Assembly (NCBI GenBank): GCA_015680685.1
Contig: MNCI01029550.1
Location: 633,290-697,289, forward strand
Reading direction: 5' to 3'
From: Gnetum montanum
Taxonomy: Eukaryota; Streptophyta; Gnetopsida; Gnetales; Gnetaceae
DNA length: 64,000 nucleotides
Shown: piece by piece, positions 53,015 through 64,000 of the stretch
Layout of the letters: each line of letters starts with the position of its first letter
How positions within the stretch are numbered: position 1 is the stretch's first letter
Notes under the pieces: model-generated
The model's database searches: none
What the model saw: only the letters and a program-made list of their open reading frames with translations
What the model was told of the DNA's origin: nothing
Made by a program: the position numbers and the translations under genes

Positions 53015-55456
53015 TTAGTAGAGATGGCCATCTCCCCCATGACTAAGTTGGAAGGAGGAGATCCGAAATAGTGAGCAAGGTTGCCCACCTACAGAGGTAG
53101 CATATGTTATGGCCATCCTAAACTCATGGAAAGGTTTTATTTGTTGCACATTGACTAACAATCTTTTATCTGGGCTCTCAGGTTTATATATGGTCATGGC
53201 TCCTAAAGGAAAAGTGGCATGGATAATAGAAGGTCCTTCCCACAATGTTTGAAATTTGGTACGTTGTGACACATGTGTGGAGTTCTAGTAGAGAACCTTA
53301 TCTCCTGGCTGATACTAAACTTTCCTAATTTTCAGGTTATGACATTGCTTATTGAATGCCTTGTGCAACTCATTGGATGACAGGGCAGTAGTTGGTTCTC
53401 ATCTAGCAAGTTCAGAGTCATCAACCTTTGTTTTTGTGTTAGATCAAGGTCAAGGTTGAGGTCACATGTCGTGGCTAGTGTACGGAGCTCAGTTTGGATA
53501 GGGAGCGTTGGGAGTTTTCCATACACTAGCTTGTAGGGAGAGTAGCCTATAGGGAGTTTCCATGTGGAGCAATATGCCCAAAGAGCATCATTTAGTTTAG
53601 TGCTCCAATCTCACCTATACTTGCTAATGGTTTTGGTCAATATCTTAGTAATCTCCTTGTTGGTGATCTCAGCTTGACCATTTTCTTGGGGGTCGTATGG
53701 TGTAGTCAATTAGCGCTCAACCCCTAAGCGTTGCATTAACTTCTAAAAAGTTGCACCTGTAAAGTGTGTTCCATTGTCTAAGACAAGTGCACGTGGCACA
53801 CCAAACTTGTTGATGACTTGTTGTTGAACAAATCGTGTAGCGGTAGATGATGTGTAATCTTTAATGGTAGTTGCTTCACCCATTTTGTTAAGTAGTCTAC
53901 TGCAACTATGATGTAAGCTTTTTTCATTGGACATTGGTGTAATGGGCACTATGAAATCAATTCCCAAAATTTCGAAGGGTTCTAATGGTTGAATCCATTG
54001 TTGCAGACCCTCCATTCTAGCAATCATTCACCCATCACATTGATAGTGTTCACAAGATTGGACGAATTGATGGGTGTCCCGGAACAAGGTAAGCCAATAA
54101 TACCCTGCAAGTAGGATCTTGATGGCCATTTGTCTCCCAGCATAATGACCCCCACAAGGGCCCTCATGAGAGTCTTGAAGAACTCTCAGCTGATCTCTAT
54201 TGGGGACACACCATCGAACCAAGCCATCGAGACATTCTTTGTAAAGCTGTCCATTAATCTCCATGAAGTACTTGGCTCTATGAAGAAACTATTTTTTTTC
54301 TTAAGGTCTAGTTCTTATGGTGTTTGTTGGGTTAAGGAGATAGGTAAGAATGGTACTGTACCAGTTTTTCTCCGTGGGTGATTGGTTATTCACTACATCG
54401 GCAAAGAGGAACTCATCAAGGAAGTGATTGGAAATGGTATACTAATCCTCTTTGCTATCCTAGCGCAATCGAGATAAATGATCGGCAACTATGTTCTTAG
54501 TGCCTTTACGATCGATCATCATTAAATTGAACTCTTGTAGGATTACTAGCCATCGTATAATACGGGGGCTTACCATTGGCTTATTCATGAGGAACCGAAT
54601 TGGACTATGATTTGTGTGCATGAATACTTTGTACCCCAATACATAGTGCTTGAATTTTTCTAGTGCAAACACTACAACCATTAAATCTTTTTTTGTAGTA
54701 GTGTAGTTAAGTTGTGTACCAGCTATACTTTTACTTACACAGTGGATGTAATAAGGACATTTCTGGTCATCTAACTGTGTAAGTATGGCTCCTAAGGCAT
54801 AGTTGGATGCATCAGTCATGACATGGACCAATCAGGAGCTTGTAGAATGGGTGTTTCTACCAGCTTCTATTTTAGAGTTTGGAAAGCTAGTTCGCATTCC
54901 CTAGTCCACTCAAAGGGTACATCCTTTTTCATTAGCTCTACCAATGGTTTGGCAATCTTCAAAAAGTTCTCTATGAATCTCCTATAGTAGCTAGTGTGTC
55001 CAAGGAATGATCAAATGTCTTTGACAGTTTCCAATTGATAGGTGATTCCTTGGATGACTTTGATTTTCTCATGGTCTACCTCTATCCTTGCATGTGAAAT
55101 TTTATGTCCAAGTACTACACCTTCTTGGCCCATCAAATGGCTTTTTTGCCAGTTGAGCCTCAAATTAGTTTCTATGCATCTTTTCAGCACTTGTTCTAAT
55201 TGATCCAAGGCTTAATCAAAACTTGCTCTATAAGTGAAGAAGTCATCCATAAAGACTTCCAAACCATTTCCTATCTGCTACTGGAATATGCTTAGAACTA
55301 AGCGTTGAAATGTTGCAGGGGCATTGCACAAGCCAAACAACATTTTTTTGTATGCAAACGTTCCCCAAGGACTGGTGAATGTAGTTTTGGCTTGGTCTTC
55401 TAGGGCTATCTGTATTTGGTTGTATCCACTATATCCATCCAGAAAACTATAATAGC
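53015..55456 (-). pseudogene. Pol of the minus element, C-terminal part: RT, RNase H, integrase
   Basis: Read right to left. RT continues from the nested element with YSFLDGYSGYNQIQIALEDQ, FGLCNAPATFQRLV and the active site FMDDF (about 55250), then the thumb GVVLGHKISHARIEVDHEKI. RNase H 54831-54460: MTDASNYALGAILTQLD, IVADHLSRLR. Integrase 54264-53332: zinc-binding HEGPCGGHYAG...SCEHYQC, GIDFIVPITPMSN, LDNGTHFTG. C-terminus 53272-53015 ends QLSHGGDGHLY. Stops and shifts exist, but catalytic motifs survive better than in region 1. Confidence 0.83.
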
Positions 55457-56390
55457 TGATGAGACGTGATTTGCATGAGTCGCGATAATGCGTCCCATGC
55501 GATATCGCATACGCGATATCGCAGTCCGCTGCCAAATCTATAAATAAGAGGCGGCACTCCCCTTATTTCCCATCCTAGGCTAGAAGTAGGGAAACTCTGG
55601 CAGATTGATCACTCCAGAGATAGAATATTTTCCATGTGCCCGTAGTAGGAGTCCCCAAGTGAATGGATCTTTATTCGAGCAACATTGTACCTGAACGTAA
55701 GTTGTGTACAACAATAAAGACAAGCTTTGTGGATAAACCTTGCAGTGCATGGAATAGGATTTATTACTTGTTATTTATTTCCCTGTAGTAGCGCGGCATG
55801 AGTACGACTGGATTATGAGCATTTATGGATGTGTACGACTAATCAAGGAATCGGCTGCTCATTGCGATTAGATTCTCTCACCCTCAACTCCTAGAATGCA
55901 TAATGAGTACGACTTGATTACGAGCATCTAAGGATGTGTACGGCTAGTCAAGGAACAGATGCTCATTACGTTTAGGCTAGTTAAGTGCCTTAGTATGACC
56001 ACTTCGAGCACATGCGTTATGCATGGTGATCCCAGTAACAATTAGCGTTTGGTAGTCGCGGTTGTATAGTTCAGGGTGTGTACGGTAAGTGGGAACGGAT
56101 GCTAACGCTAGTTAATTTAGACTTAGTTCATTAGTTAGAGTTAGTTAGTTTCTCAACCCTTCACTCTTTAGCATAGAAGACATAAAACATAAAAAGATAT
56201 AAAAATCATATACCTCGGACTTACTTAACCATACACCGTGACAACCACAAGTAAGTCTAGGAAGACAACGAATGATTAACCCTAAGTGTTCCATGGGGCG
56301 TGTAGGCATTTAGTCTACGGAGTTCAACTGAATTGTGCATGCTACACTCGTTTCGTATGGGTAAGTGTAGGGGTACCTCGCCACTCATCA
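55457..56390 (+). repeat. 5' LTR of the nested element
   Basis: 934 bp, TGATGAGACGTG to CGCCACTCATCA. U3 has GCGATATCGC palindromes (55500-55522); TATA box CTATAAATAAG at 55538-55548. Contains a local duplication: 55798-55875 and 55902-55980 share GAGTACGACT(T/G)GATTA and GATGTGTACG. Confidence 0.92.
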
Positions 56391-56391
56391 T

Positions 56392-56408
56392 TGGCACCGT
56401 TGCCAGGG
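56392..56408 (+). promoter_or_regulatory. Primer binding site (tRNA-Asp type)
   Basis: TGGCACCGTTGCCAGGG differs at two G-to-A sites from the complement of the plant tRNA-Asp 3' end, one base after the LTR. The best-preserved primer site in the window. Confidence 0.82.
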
Positions 56409-56533
56409 ACTAGGTGTTTGTGCGCTGAATAGAACATAAGGGATATAACTCACATCGTTGGGAGCCTTAACAAACCTTTGGGTTAATAAAAAGAGAAAAT
56501 TTATATAACGGTGAATTAGCACACCAATAACAA

Positions 56534-58430
56534 TGTCTTCTTCTCATAAGAGAAACTCACCACCTAAGGACCATATATGAGAGAGTCGGTAACATAAAAC
56601 ACATAGCCAAAATCAGCCAAGTCCTAAACAATACAAGATAGTTTATACTCATCCCAATGAGTATATTCCAGACTTTACCTTTATCCTCCATCAAGATGAA
56701 CAACTATGATGGAGAGATTTGCAAGGTAATATCATGTTACCCCTAGATCGATTAGTCTCTCACATGTTTTTCTGTGCCTTGGCACAGATTAGCATGACTG
56801 AATTATATGCTAAATACATTGTGGAAGACTTTGATACGAGGGATTATCACCCCCACAGAAGCACAACGTATGAGAGACTCAAGGCAGGAGAGCCAGCATA
56901 CACTTTTGAAGGGCAAAGGTCCGCACGTCCTTAGCGAAATAGGAGATGAGGAACCCCTTATAACGGGTTCTTTAGTAAACGATGTTCCCCCTCCTAACGA
57001 TGATGAGGAGGTTGGGTATCAGAACCTACGATCAATGATACATAACCATGGTTTTGATGCCCGTGAACACCAACTGTTCATAGAGGGAACAACCACTCAT
57101 GCTAAGGATGGGCACTTAGATCGTCACCACGATCAGGGCCATAGCAGCCGAAGAGAAGGCAAGAAACATCGTCATGGCGATGGTTCCCCTTCTTCTTCCC
57201 CTTCTTCACATCACTCATCCTCTCCTTCCAGATCTAGGCACAACCATCATGAACACAACGGAGAGGATAAAGGTAGACAAAACAAGGGACCTCAATGGGA
57301 AAGTCGAGAGAGAGGACAAGGGCAAGGACATAGGGAGAGTAGGGAATAAGGTAGAAATCATAGGCGTCATGAAAGAGATGATCATGATGAGCCCCTACTC
57401 GCAACCCAAAGTATGCTTAACATAACGGAGGTAGTTAGGATTCCCACAAGGCATTTAAAAGATAGTTGGATCAAACGTTTAGACATGAACAATATCCCAC
57501 AATTTGAAGGGGGATACAATGCTGATCTGCAAAATCATTTACAGGCATTCCACGATGCCTATGCCTTGCAGAATATAGAAAATGAGTGGCAAAAACTTAA
57601 GTTATTCCCAAGGACACTCACCAAGGAAGCAAAGAGTCAGGAGGTGGAGTACGATGCTAGAATTGTTCAATGAGAAGTATCAAACATACTCCAAAGTGTC
57701 CAATTTGCGTAAGCAGATCCAAGGCTAGAAACAAGGTACATATGAACCCTTGGATGCTGCCATGGCCCGCTACTACACATTGTTACATTGTTGCTCGGAC
57801 CATGGGTACGCTCAACGGGATCAACTTTGCCACATCATGGATGGGCTAAGGCATGAAACTAGAAGAACCCTTGGAACTGATGCCCAAGGGAGACTCTCAC
57901 AACTTAGAGTCCATGAGGTACATCACTTGTTGGAACAAGTAGCAAAAGAAGAAGGTGAGCTATGAAAAAGGGAAAGTGCGGAAGAGTACAATTGTGATCC
58001 CTCCCTTCAAAAGAAGGGAGTGAAGTTTTGCAATGAAGAGGATGAGTCACCAATCAAAGAGTTGGTGAACAAAAAGACCTTGCCGCTTCAAAAGCTCACA
58101 ACAGAAATAACAGCTAAGGTAGATGATGTATGGAGTTCCTTAGACTCAAAAATTGAAACTGTCTTAAAAATTGTAGAAGAGTCTAAGGTAGAACAAAGTA
58201 GTGACAAAGGTAAGAAAAAGTGGAGAGATTTAAGCCCTGCACATAACAAGGGTAAGGGGAAAATCACTAACTCTGATGTGGCTATGGACTCTGACACAGA
58301 CGATGATGGTGGATGTGAGATTTGCCACTATGATCATCCTAAGGGATGTTGCCCCATCATCTCACATCTACAGGAGTCTGGGGTGTATGCGCTTAATCCA
58401 AGACTTAACCAACGGCAAACACCTTAAAGG
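56534..58430 (+). pseudogene. Gag of the nested element
   Basis: MSSSHKRNSPPKDHI at 56534, then IVYTHPNEYIPDFTFILHQD and LYAKYIVEDFDTRDYHP. A frameshift near 56910 leads to a 180-codon frame with GDEEPLITGSLVNDVPPPND and a Ser/His/Arg-rich hinge. IKRLDMNNIPQFEGGYNADL (57468) and LQAFHDAYALQNIENEWQKL follow. A second frameshift leads to LDAAMARYYTLLHCCSDHGY (57750), and then a coiled segment before the knuckle CEICHYDHPKGCC (58315; CX2CX3HX4C). The pieces cover the full gag length; about five stops or shifts separate them. Confidence 0.8.
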
Positions 58431-59029
58431 TTACCTTATCCACAAGGTAACCCAAGTCAGTTCCACCAACCCTTAACGTATTATCCAAGTGGAACTTCAC
58501 CACAACCCATCGGACAGCATTGGTAGTGGCAATACCCACAGTCATGGGGGATGCCATCGTTGAAACATCAGTACCCTTACTGGCAGCCTGACCCTTATGG
58601 ATATTATGTGCAGCAGCCGATTTCTCCAAGTGACTCTATGAGTAACACAACCCCCAACTGTTACTACCAAGTTCGGGAGTACTTCAGAAGGATTCCTTCT
58701 TCTCCAAGAGACACTCGATACCCACACCATCCTCAAAATCCATCCGCACCTCTTCCACTAGTAGTAGTTCCCATAACACCTCCTGCTCCAACAATGCAAG
58801 GGGAACTTCCTCCTCAACTGCAGCAACGTCACGTTGCGAGAGCTGTAAATATCCAACTTGCTACTGGTTTTGACAACTGTAAAAAGAGAAGACCCTTCTT
58901 CAGAACCAAAAGCCGAGACAAACTCTTACAACAACAAGCGATTGGGCCCATGTACACTCCTCCACCATCTAACACTTCGGAGCACCCTTCAGTTCAATAG
59001 AGCTTAACGCATACAGTTATGTTAACGCA
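58431..59029 (+). pseudogene. Pro/Gln/Tyr-rich gag tail of the nested element
   Basis: Low-complexity coding sequence with QPDPYGYYVQQPISPSD, SPRDTRYPHHPQNPSAPLP and ELPPQLQQRHVARAV in one open frame (58551-59000). It links gag and protease, as in the other copies. Confidence 0.6.
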
Positions 59030-59841
59030 TACCGTAACTGACTGGATCAAGGTAGGCCATCTTCCCAAGAAACTAACTGACCCTGGGAGTCCCTTAATCT
59101 ATCTCCAAATCGCCAGAAATAAACCACATAGGTCTCTTCTTAACTCAGGTTCTGAAGTCAACTTAATTTCATGAGAGATGTATCATGCTTGGAACCTACC
59201 CAACTTAAGAAGAGCAACATTCAACTAGAGTTGGTAGACTAGTCCATCACCATTTCTTTGGGATTGGTGGAGGACATCATTACCACTATGTGTGGTTGGT
59301 CTTACCCAGCTGACTTTCTCGTGATTGAAGTGAACAACAATGAAGGGGACTTCCCAATTATAATGGGAAGGGCATGGCTAAGTACAGTACACGCATGCCT
59401 TAGGATCCACGATCTTTCCTTGGAAATCTCTAAGATAAACATTTGTGGAAAGATCGAGAAAATGAAAGTTCCATGCATCACATACAGTGATTCATCGGGT
59501 GATGACATGGAGGAAATGCCTCCATGTAATAGGTGTGCTTTTGAAACATTGAAACAAAGATGCCTGTATGTAGCAACCACACAACCAATAGTAGACACCC
59601 TGTGGTTGACAACTACTAGAAGAAGCAGACAAATATGCATGGGACAAACTAAGGAGACCAACCATGCCAACAATGAAGGCATAGACACATTGGAATATGA
59701 GTGTTGCCAACTTCCATCCCTTAGTCTAAGATCATCAATTGGGAGAAGTTGGACACTTTTAAGAAATTCAAACAAGCGCTCATTATTTCGAATCTCTCCC
59801 TTTCCACTCAGTCATGGGGGAGATGGCCACCTATGCTAATC
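59030..59841 (+). pseudogene. Protease and linker fused to the end of pol
   Basis: The protease N-terminal part is frame-broken (HRSLLNSGSEVNLIS near 59128; the active-site Asp of the family is replaced by Asn). A 193-codon frame from 59258 gives GLVEDIITTMCGWSYPADFL and FPIIMGRAWLSTV, then the linker with RCLYVATTQPI. At about 59772 it joins RISPFPLSHGGDGHL, the last residues of pol. RT, RNase H and integrase are therefore cleanly removed. Confidence 0.78.
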
Positions 59842-61387
59842 ATATGGGGCCCTTAGTTCTTTTTATGTTTTTGTTTTACACATTTTTGTTTTACATGTTT
59901 TTGTCTTACACCTTTTTGTTTTACAAATTTCTTTTCTTGTTTTTGTTTTCAACATCATTATACTTTTCCATTTTTTGTGTGTTTGTGTGTGTGTGATCCA
60001 CCATGTAAGTTCATCATCCAATAAGCGTTCGGAACGATGGTATGAACTGTTTTTCATATTGATTGCTAATATTTGGTTTTTACCTTTAAGTCACAATGTT
60101 GATACTAAGGTATGTTTCTTTTGATATGACAAGCAATGAGTTCACTTCATCCATCTGTCCACAACACTCTATGGTCTCTCTCGGCTTGGAAATGTACAGT
60201 CTCCTTCTTAATAAGAACTTAAACGAATCGGTGACTGGGCATTTCTCAAACTAAGGAAGGACTTAAGGATTGCAAAGGGTGTGACTTCAAGGGAACTTGA
60301 TGCTTTTGTGTTGGCCGTTCTCTTGGGTGCTTGGATGTTTTCTTTTTGAGTTTTCTTGCCGTTCCGATGTTACCCAATTATCGAAAGCTAAGACAATAAA
60401 AATAAGAAGTCTTTGCATGGTGTGGTTCTCACGCATAAAAACACAAAATAAAACAAAACAAAAAAAAAGTGAGAATTCAAAGCACACCCCTTAAACGAAA
60501 TAAAACTTGGGCTACAAGCACTGGTTATGGAACCAAAAGTGTTCCCTCTAACTAAGGTCCTTCTCGCTTCCCATTCCCTCTTTTGTTTCGTCGGAATGGT
60601 GGTGGCTCTTTAGAGAAGCATTCTTGTTATTCAAGTGGATGGTTTGGCTGAATGCATTGATGCGAAGTCACTGGATGTGGTTGGTTTGAAGCTGGACTTG
60701 GAATGGGATTTGCTAAGTCACATTAATTATGCAACACACAAGGGGCTGTACACCACCTTGTTCTTGGGATTCCATTCCATTTTCTTCTCTCCATCTTTCT
60801 CTCCATTATCCACCTCATTGCCGGTTGTATCATTAGTGTATATATTTTGGTTAATGCATTGTTTTCTTTTTGGTAAATTCTTGCGGTTAAGACTTTAACT
60901 CTTGTTCCAGATGACATTTCCCGAGCCTAAGGACTCTTTGAATGTGGGTTTGTTAGGGCATTAAAGGCATGAGCCTGCTTTGGGGAGGACCCACTGACAT
61001 TCCTATTTGGGGCAGTAGTTAAATTCTTTTCCTTAACATTTTGCAATTAATCTTATTTTGTTTATTACCATCTTGACATCCATTTCACTGATGTTTTTAG
61101 TTGTCCCTTTTTATCTATCTTTCTTACTCCTTTTCTTTCTCCATTCTAATGCTACCAGAGGTTTGTGATTAGTCATGGGGGTACGGGACCCGATTTTTTC
61201 GATTTTCTCCTAGCCTTGGATTTTTTGATTTTCTTCCTAACCCCTACACCTTCGGTAGTCATCATTACTATATCTCCCGATCCATATCAGCCATACCACA
61301 ACCTAGCCGATGAACTTACACCGAAACAGGGTATCAATTACATGATGATTCATTTACCCTTTCTAATATAAGATTGTGTTGTGTGTG
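59842..61387 (+). other. Non-coding post-pol block of the nested element
   Basis: Repeated TTTTTGTTTTACA motifs (59865-59930), a (GT)n-like stretch at 59976-59994, the GAATTCAAAGCACACCCC block at 60472, and a second TCATGGGGGTA at 61173. The open frame 60635-60898 is not conserved in the other copies. Confidence 0.6.
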
Positions 61388-61700
61388 CAGATGGCGATCA
61401 TACAAACAACGGATTGGATCTCGAGCAAACACTGGAAATGGAGTAGCGCTGAAACAACTATGCAAGGAGCAAGATCGATGGCGTGCTTATGGATGGACAA
61501 TAAAGGTGCAATCTTGGTATTGGCAGCAAAAACACTTCTTTCTCTATCTCTTTCTTAGCTGCCAACTAAGGCTTGATGTCATTGTAATAAGGGGTTCACC
61601 CTTGTTGTCATGAACACCAGTTTTATCAAGTCTTGTAATGATGATCTGTTCACATGTCATCCCATTAGTTCCATTCCCCACAATAATTCCATACCTTCCT
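61388..61700 (+). pseudogene. Short post-pol ORF of the nested element
   Basis: ATGG at 61391 follows TTGTGTTGTGTGTGCAG. It reads MAIIQTTDWISSKHWKWSSA and continues for 60 codons before a stop. Related to the start at 51516. No domain recognised. Confidence 0.45.
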
Positions 61701-61751
61701 GATATTATTGTAAGGAACTCAAGGACAAGTTTTCATTCAGTCATGGGGGTA

Positions 61752-62462
61752 TGATGAGATGTGATTCGCATGAGCCACGATATCGCATCCCATGCGATAT
61801 CGCGTATGTGATATCACGTCTTCCCCTGCGATGTTGCGTATGCGATATCACGGTCCGCTACCAAATCTATAAATAAGAGGCGACACTCCCCTTATTTTCC
61901 ATCCTAGGCTAGAAGTAGGGAAACTCTGGCAGATTGATCACTCTAGAGATAGAATATTTTCCATGTGCCCGTAGTAGGAGTCCCCAAGTGAACGGATCTT
62001 TATTCGAGCAACATTGTACCTAAACGCAAGTTGTGTACGACAATAAAGACAAGCTTTGTGGATAAACCTTGTAGTGCATGGAATAGGATTTATTACTTGT
62101 TCTTTATTACCTATTATTTCTTACCTATTATTTATTACCCTGCAGTAGCGCGACATGAGTACGACTTGATTACGAGCATTTACGGATGTGTACGGCTAAT
62201 CAAGGAATCAGCTGCTCATCACGATTAGATTCTCTCACCCTCAACTCCTNGACATAAAACATAAAAAGATATAAAAATCATATACCTCGGACTTACTTAA
62301 CCATACACTGTGACAACCACAAGTAAGTCTGGGAAGACAACGAATGATTAACCCCAAGTGTTTCATGGGGCGTGTAGGCATTTAGTCTGCGGAGTTCGAC
62401 TGGATTGCGCGTGCTACACTCGTTTCGTATGGTTGAGTGTAGGGGTACCTCGCCACTCATCA
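61752..62462 (+). repeat. 3' LTR of the nested element, with an N
   Basis: TGATGAGATGTG to CGCCACTCATCA, preceded by TCATGGGGGTA. TATA box at 61866-61875. At 62250 a single N replaces what in the 5' LTR is 286 bp (55893-56178). U3 has one more palindrome unit than the 5' LTR. Confidence 0.9.
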
Positions 62463-64000
62463 ATAGCGATGCCCTACGATTGTGTCCAAGACTTGGTCAA
62501 CAAATGGAAATGGAAAGTGATCCTTAAATGTTGCCATGTTTAGTAGCCTAAAATATATACACACCCTCCATTTGCCTCCCTTTTTAGGCATAATTACTAA
62601 GGGGCTAACCCATTCGCTATCAGCAATGGGGTATATGAACCCAGCCTTTAGAAGATAATTGATTTCTTCTTTTACTACTTGCTTCAACTTTGGGTTCAAT
62701 CGCCTCTGTGGTTTTTTTCAAGGCTTCATGGAGGAGTTAGTGTAAATCCCATGCTAGCATATCCTAGGATCTATTCCAGTTAATTCCAAATATGACCAGG
62801 CAAAGGTTTTTGATCACTTTTTTATTACCTTTAGCAGACTCTCTTTTTGTTGCGAGGCAAGTCTTGCGTTGATTATTACTGATTTTCCATTCTTAAGGAA
62901 CTTGTATTCCATACCAGTGGACAATGGTTTTAGCTCTAGAGGCTCTTGTTTAAATTTCTTAGGAATTTCCAACTTCCTCCAATTGATGTTTTCTAAGTTA
63001 GGACTGGGAAGTTAGTGGTGGACTGGTTTTAATGCATCTATGCTATCTATGTAAGCGCAAGTCAAACCCTCACTTAGTTCCATGCATATAAGTGAGCTGC
63101 TTTCTTGATCAGCTATTAGCCACTGGGTATGTTCTTGTCGTGTGGCTGCTGCATACAGGCACCTTTGTATGTTAATCATTTGTGCACATTGATTGCATGT
63201 AGGTAATGTTAAACTTTGCACAACCCATGATCTCTACACGCAATTACACCCTGTGTTGCTGTATGCGATGCATGGAACCTTCTTCTTCTTGATCTTTCCA
63301 AAAGTATTTTCCGTAGATATTTCTAGAGAATGATTGTGGATACCTAGGTGCGCATCGATAGTGCTTAGTCATGCCCTTCCCATTATGATTGGGAAGTCGC
63401 CCTTACTGTTGTTCACTTGAATCACCAGGAAGTCAGTTGGATATGACCATTCACAAACAGTGGTAACAATGTCCTCCACTAATCCCAAGGGAACAGTGAT
63501 GGATTGGTTGGCCAACTCTAAACGGACATTGCTCTTTTTTAATGGAGGTAGGTTCCATGCCTTATACATTTCTTGGGATATTAGGTTGACACCAGAAGCT
63601 AAATCCAAAAGAGCTTTGCATGGCTCATTCCCAACGATTTGTAGATATATTAGGGGACTCCCAGGATCAGAGAATTTTTGGGAAGGTGGCCAGCTTTGAT
63701 CTAATTAGTAATGGCATGTGTTAACATGACTGTATGTGTTGAATGCGGTGTTAAGTTCAAAGGGGGTTTTGAAACTTTACTTGATATAGAGGCGTCCAAA
63801 GACTCAGCCACTTAGGGTTGCAAAGGCTTGGTTGGACTGTTGGTTTTGAAGAAGGATCTTTTCTTGGTACAGTTGTCAAAACCAATAGTAGGTTGAGGAT
63901 TAACAGCCCTTGTGGCATTGCGTTGCTGTGGTTAAGCAGGGAGTTCACCTTACATTGCTGGAGTAGGTGGTAATGGAGCTATTGGTGGGAGGGATGTGAT
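62463..64000 (-). pseudogene. Pol of the minus element, N-terminal part: RT start, protease, gag tail
   Basis: RT 62699-62468: NPKLKQVVKEEINYLLKAGF, YPIADSEWVSPLVIMPKKGG, RLLNMATFKDHFPFPF, ending at the nested insertion. Linker 63221-63012: RCLYAAATRQEHTQWLIADQ, SEGLTCAYIDSIDALKPVHH. Protease 63608-63369: DLASGVNLISQEMYKAWNLP (Asp kept in DLASG), VEDIVTTVCEWSYPTDFLVI, FPIIMGRA. To the right the Pro/Gln-rich gag tail runs off the window. Confidence 0.82.

Larger units (their letters stand above)
55457..62462 (+). mobile_element. Nested Athila-like element lacking RT, RNase H and integrase
   Basis: Plus strand: 5' LTR 55457-56390, primer site 56392, gag 56534-58430, protease and linker 59030-59772, then directly the last residues of pol and a polypurine motif (59811), non-coding block, short post-pol ORF (61391), polypurine tract (61739), 3' LTR 61752-62462. 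Exact target duplication ATAGC at 55452-55456 and 62463-62467. The interrupted RT reads through from HRY to YSFLDGYSGY once the element is removed. LTRs differ at about nine sites in ~240 bp of R-U5 compared by eye, mostly transitions. Confidence 0.92.
50315..64000 (-). mobile_element. Athila-like element on minus, split by a nested element
   Basis: 3' LTR 51120-50315, polypurine tract at 51121, post-pol ORF start at 51516, non-coding block, pol from 53015 to 55456, nested element 55457-62462, then the rest of RT, protease and gag tail to the window end. Domain order is complete as far as seen, and this is the copy with the fewest pol deletions. The 5' LTR would lie beyond 64000. It inserted into the LINE endonuclease: the left flank is AGAAG (50310-50314). 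Confidence 0.85.

Noticed and set aside
55495-55530. Palindromic repeats as a CRISPR-like array
   Set aside because: They are short palindromes without regular spacers inside an LTR of a plant element.

Overview
The window is nuclear DNA of a higher plant. It is AT-rich and most of it is decayed retrotransposon. Very long introns packed with old Ty3/gypsy (Athila/Tat-type) elements suggest a gymnosperm or another large-genome seed plant. That is an inference; nothing here fixes the species.

The one host gene I can support is an MSI1/RBBP4-type histone-binding WD40 protein on the minus strand. It has six exons between 39442 (ATG) and 10653 (stop). All five introns have GT-AG borders, the phases match across every junction, and the joined frame is 1221 nt (406 residues plus stop). 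Intron 3 is about 19.8 kb, because a 17.5-kb composite retrotransposon (17341-34795) lies in it between copies of the 5-bp target duplication GCTCT. Intron 5 carries an L1-like LINE relic and intron 1 a tandem duplication.

Layout: 1-7304, an Athila-like element on the minus strand (3' LTR cut by the window start) that has lost protease, RT and integrase. 7305-10652, old relic sequence including an initiator-Met-type primer binding site, then the 3' flank of the gene. 10653-39442, the MSI1-like gene with its loaded introns. 39443-46450, upstream or intergenic DNA with tRNA-headed SINE-like pieces, an RTE-type non-LTR relic and a ~277-bp tandem duplication. 46450-50314, an L1-like LINE on the minus strand whose endonuclease domain is broken by the next element. 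50315-64000, an Athila-like element on the minus strand (3' LTR, post-pol region, integrase, RNase H, RT, protease), running off the right edge. 55457-62462, a plus-strand element with two LTRs and exact ATAGC target duplications, nested inside the RT gene of the previous one. The insertion order on the right is therefore LINE, then minus element, then plus element.

The Athila-like copies share an unusual plan: LTR (TGATGA...TCATCA), a tRNA-Asp-type primer site, gag, pol, a polypurine motif TCATGGGGG at the end of pol, a long conserved non-coding block with a hypervariable microsatellite, in the two clearest copies a second TCATGGGGG, a GCAG|ATGG splice-acceptor-like start of a post-pol ORF, and a last TCATGGGGGTA directly before the 3' LTR. 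The repeated polypurine tracts, the conserved acceptor, palindrome arrays in U3, and deletion derivatives that kept both LTRs are the most interesting signals here. I found no CRISPR array, rRNA or intact tRNA gene, and no second host gene.
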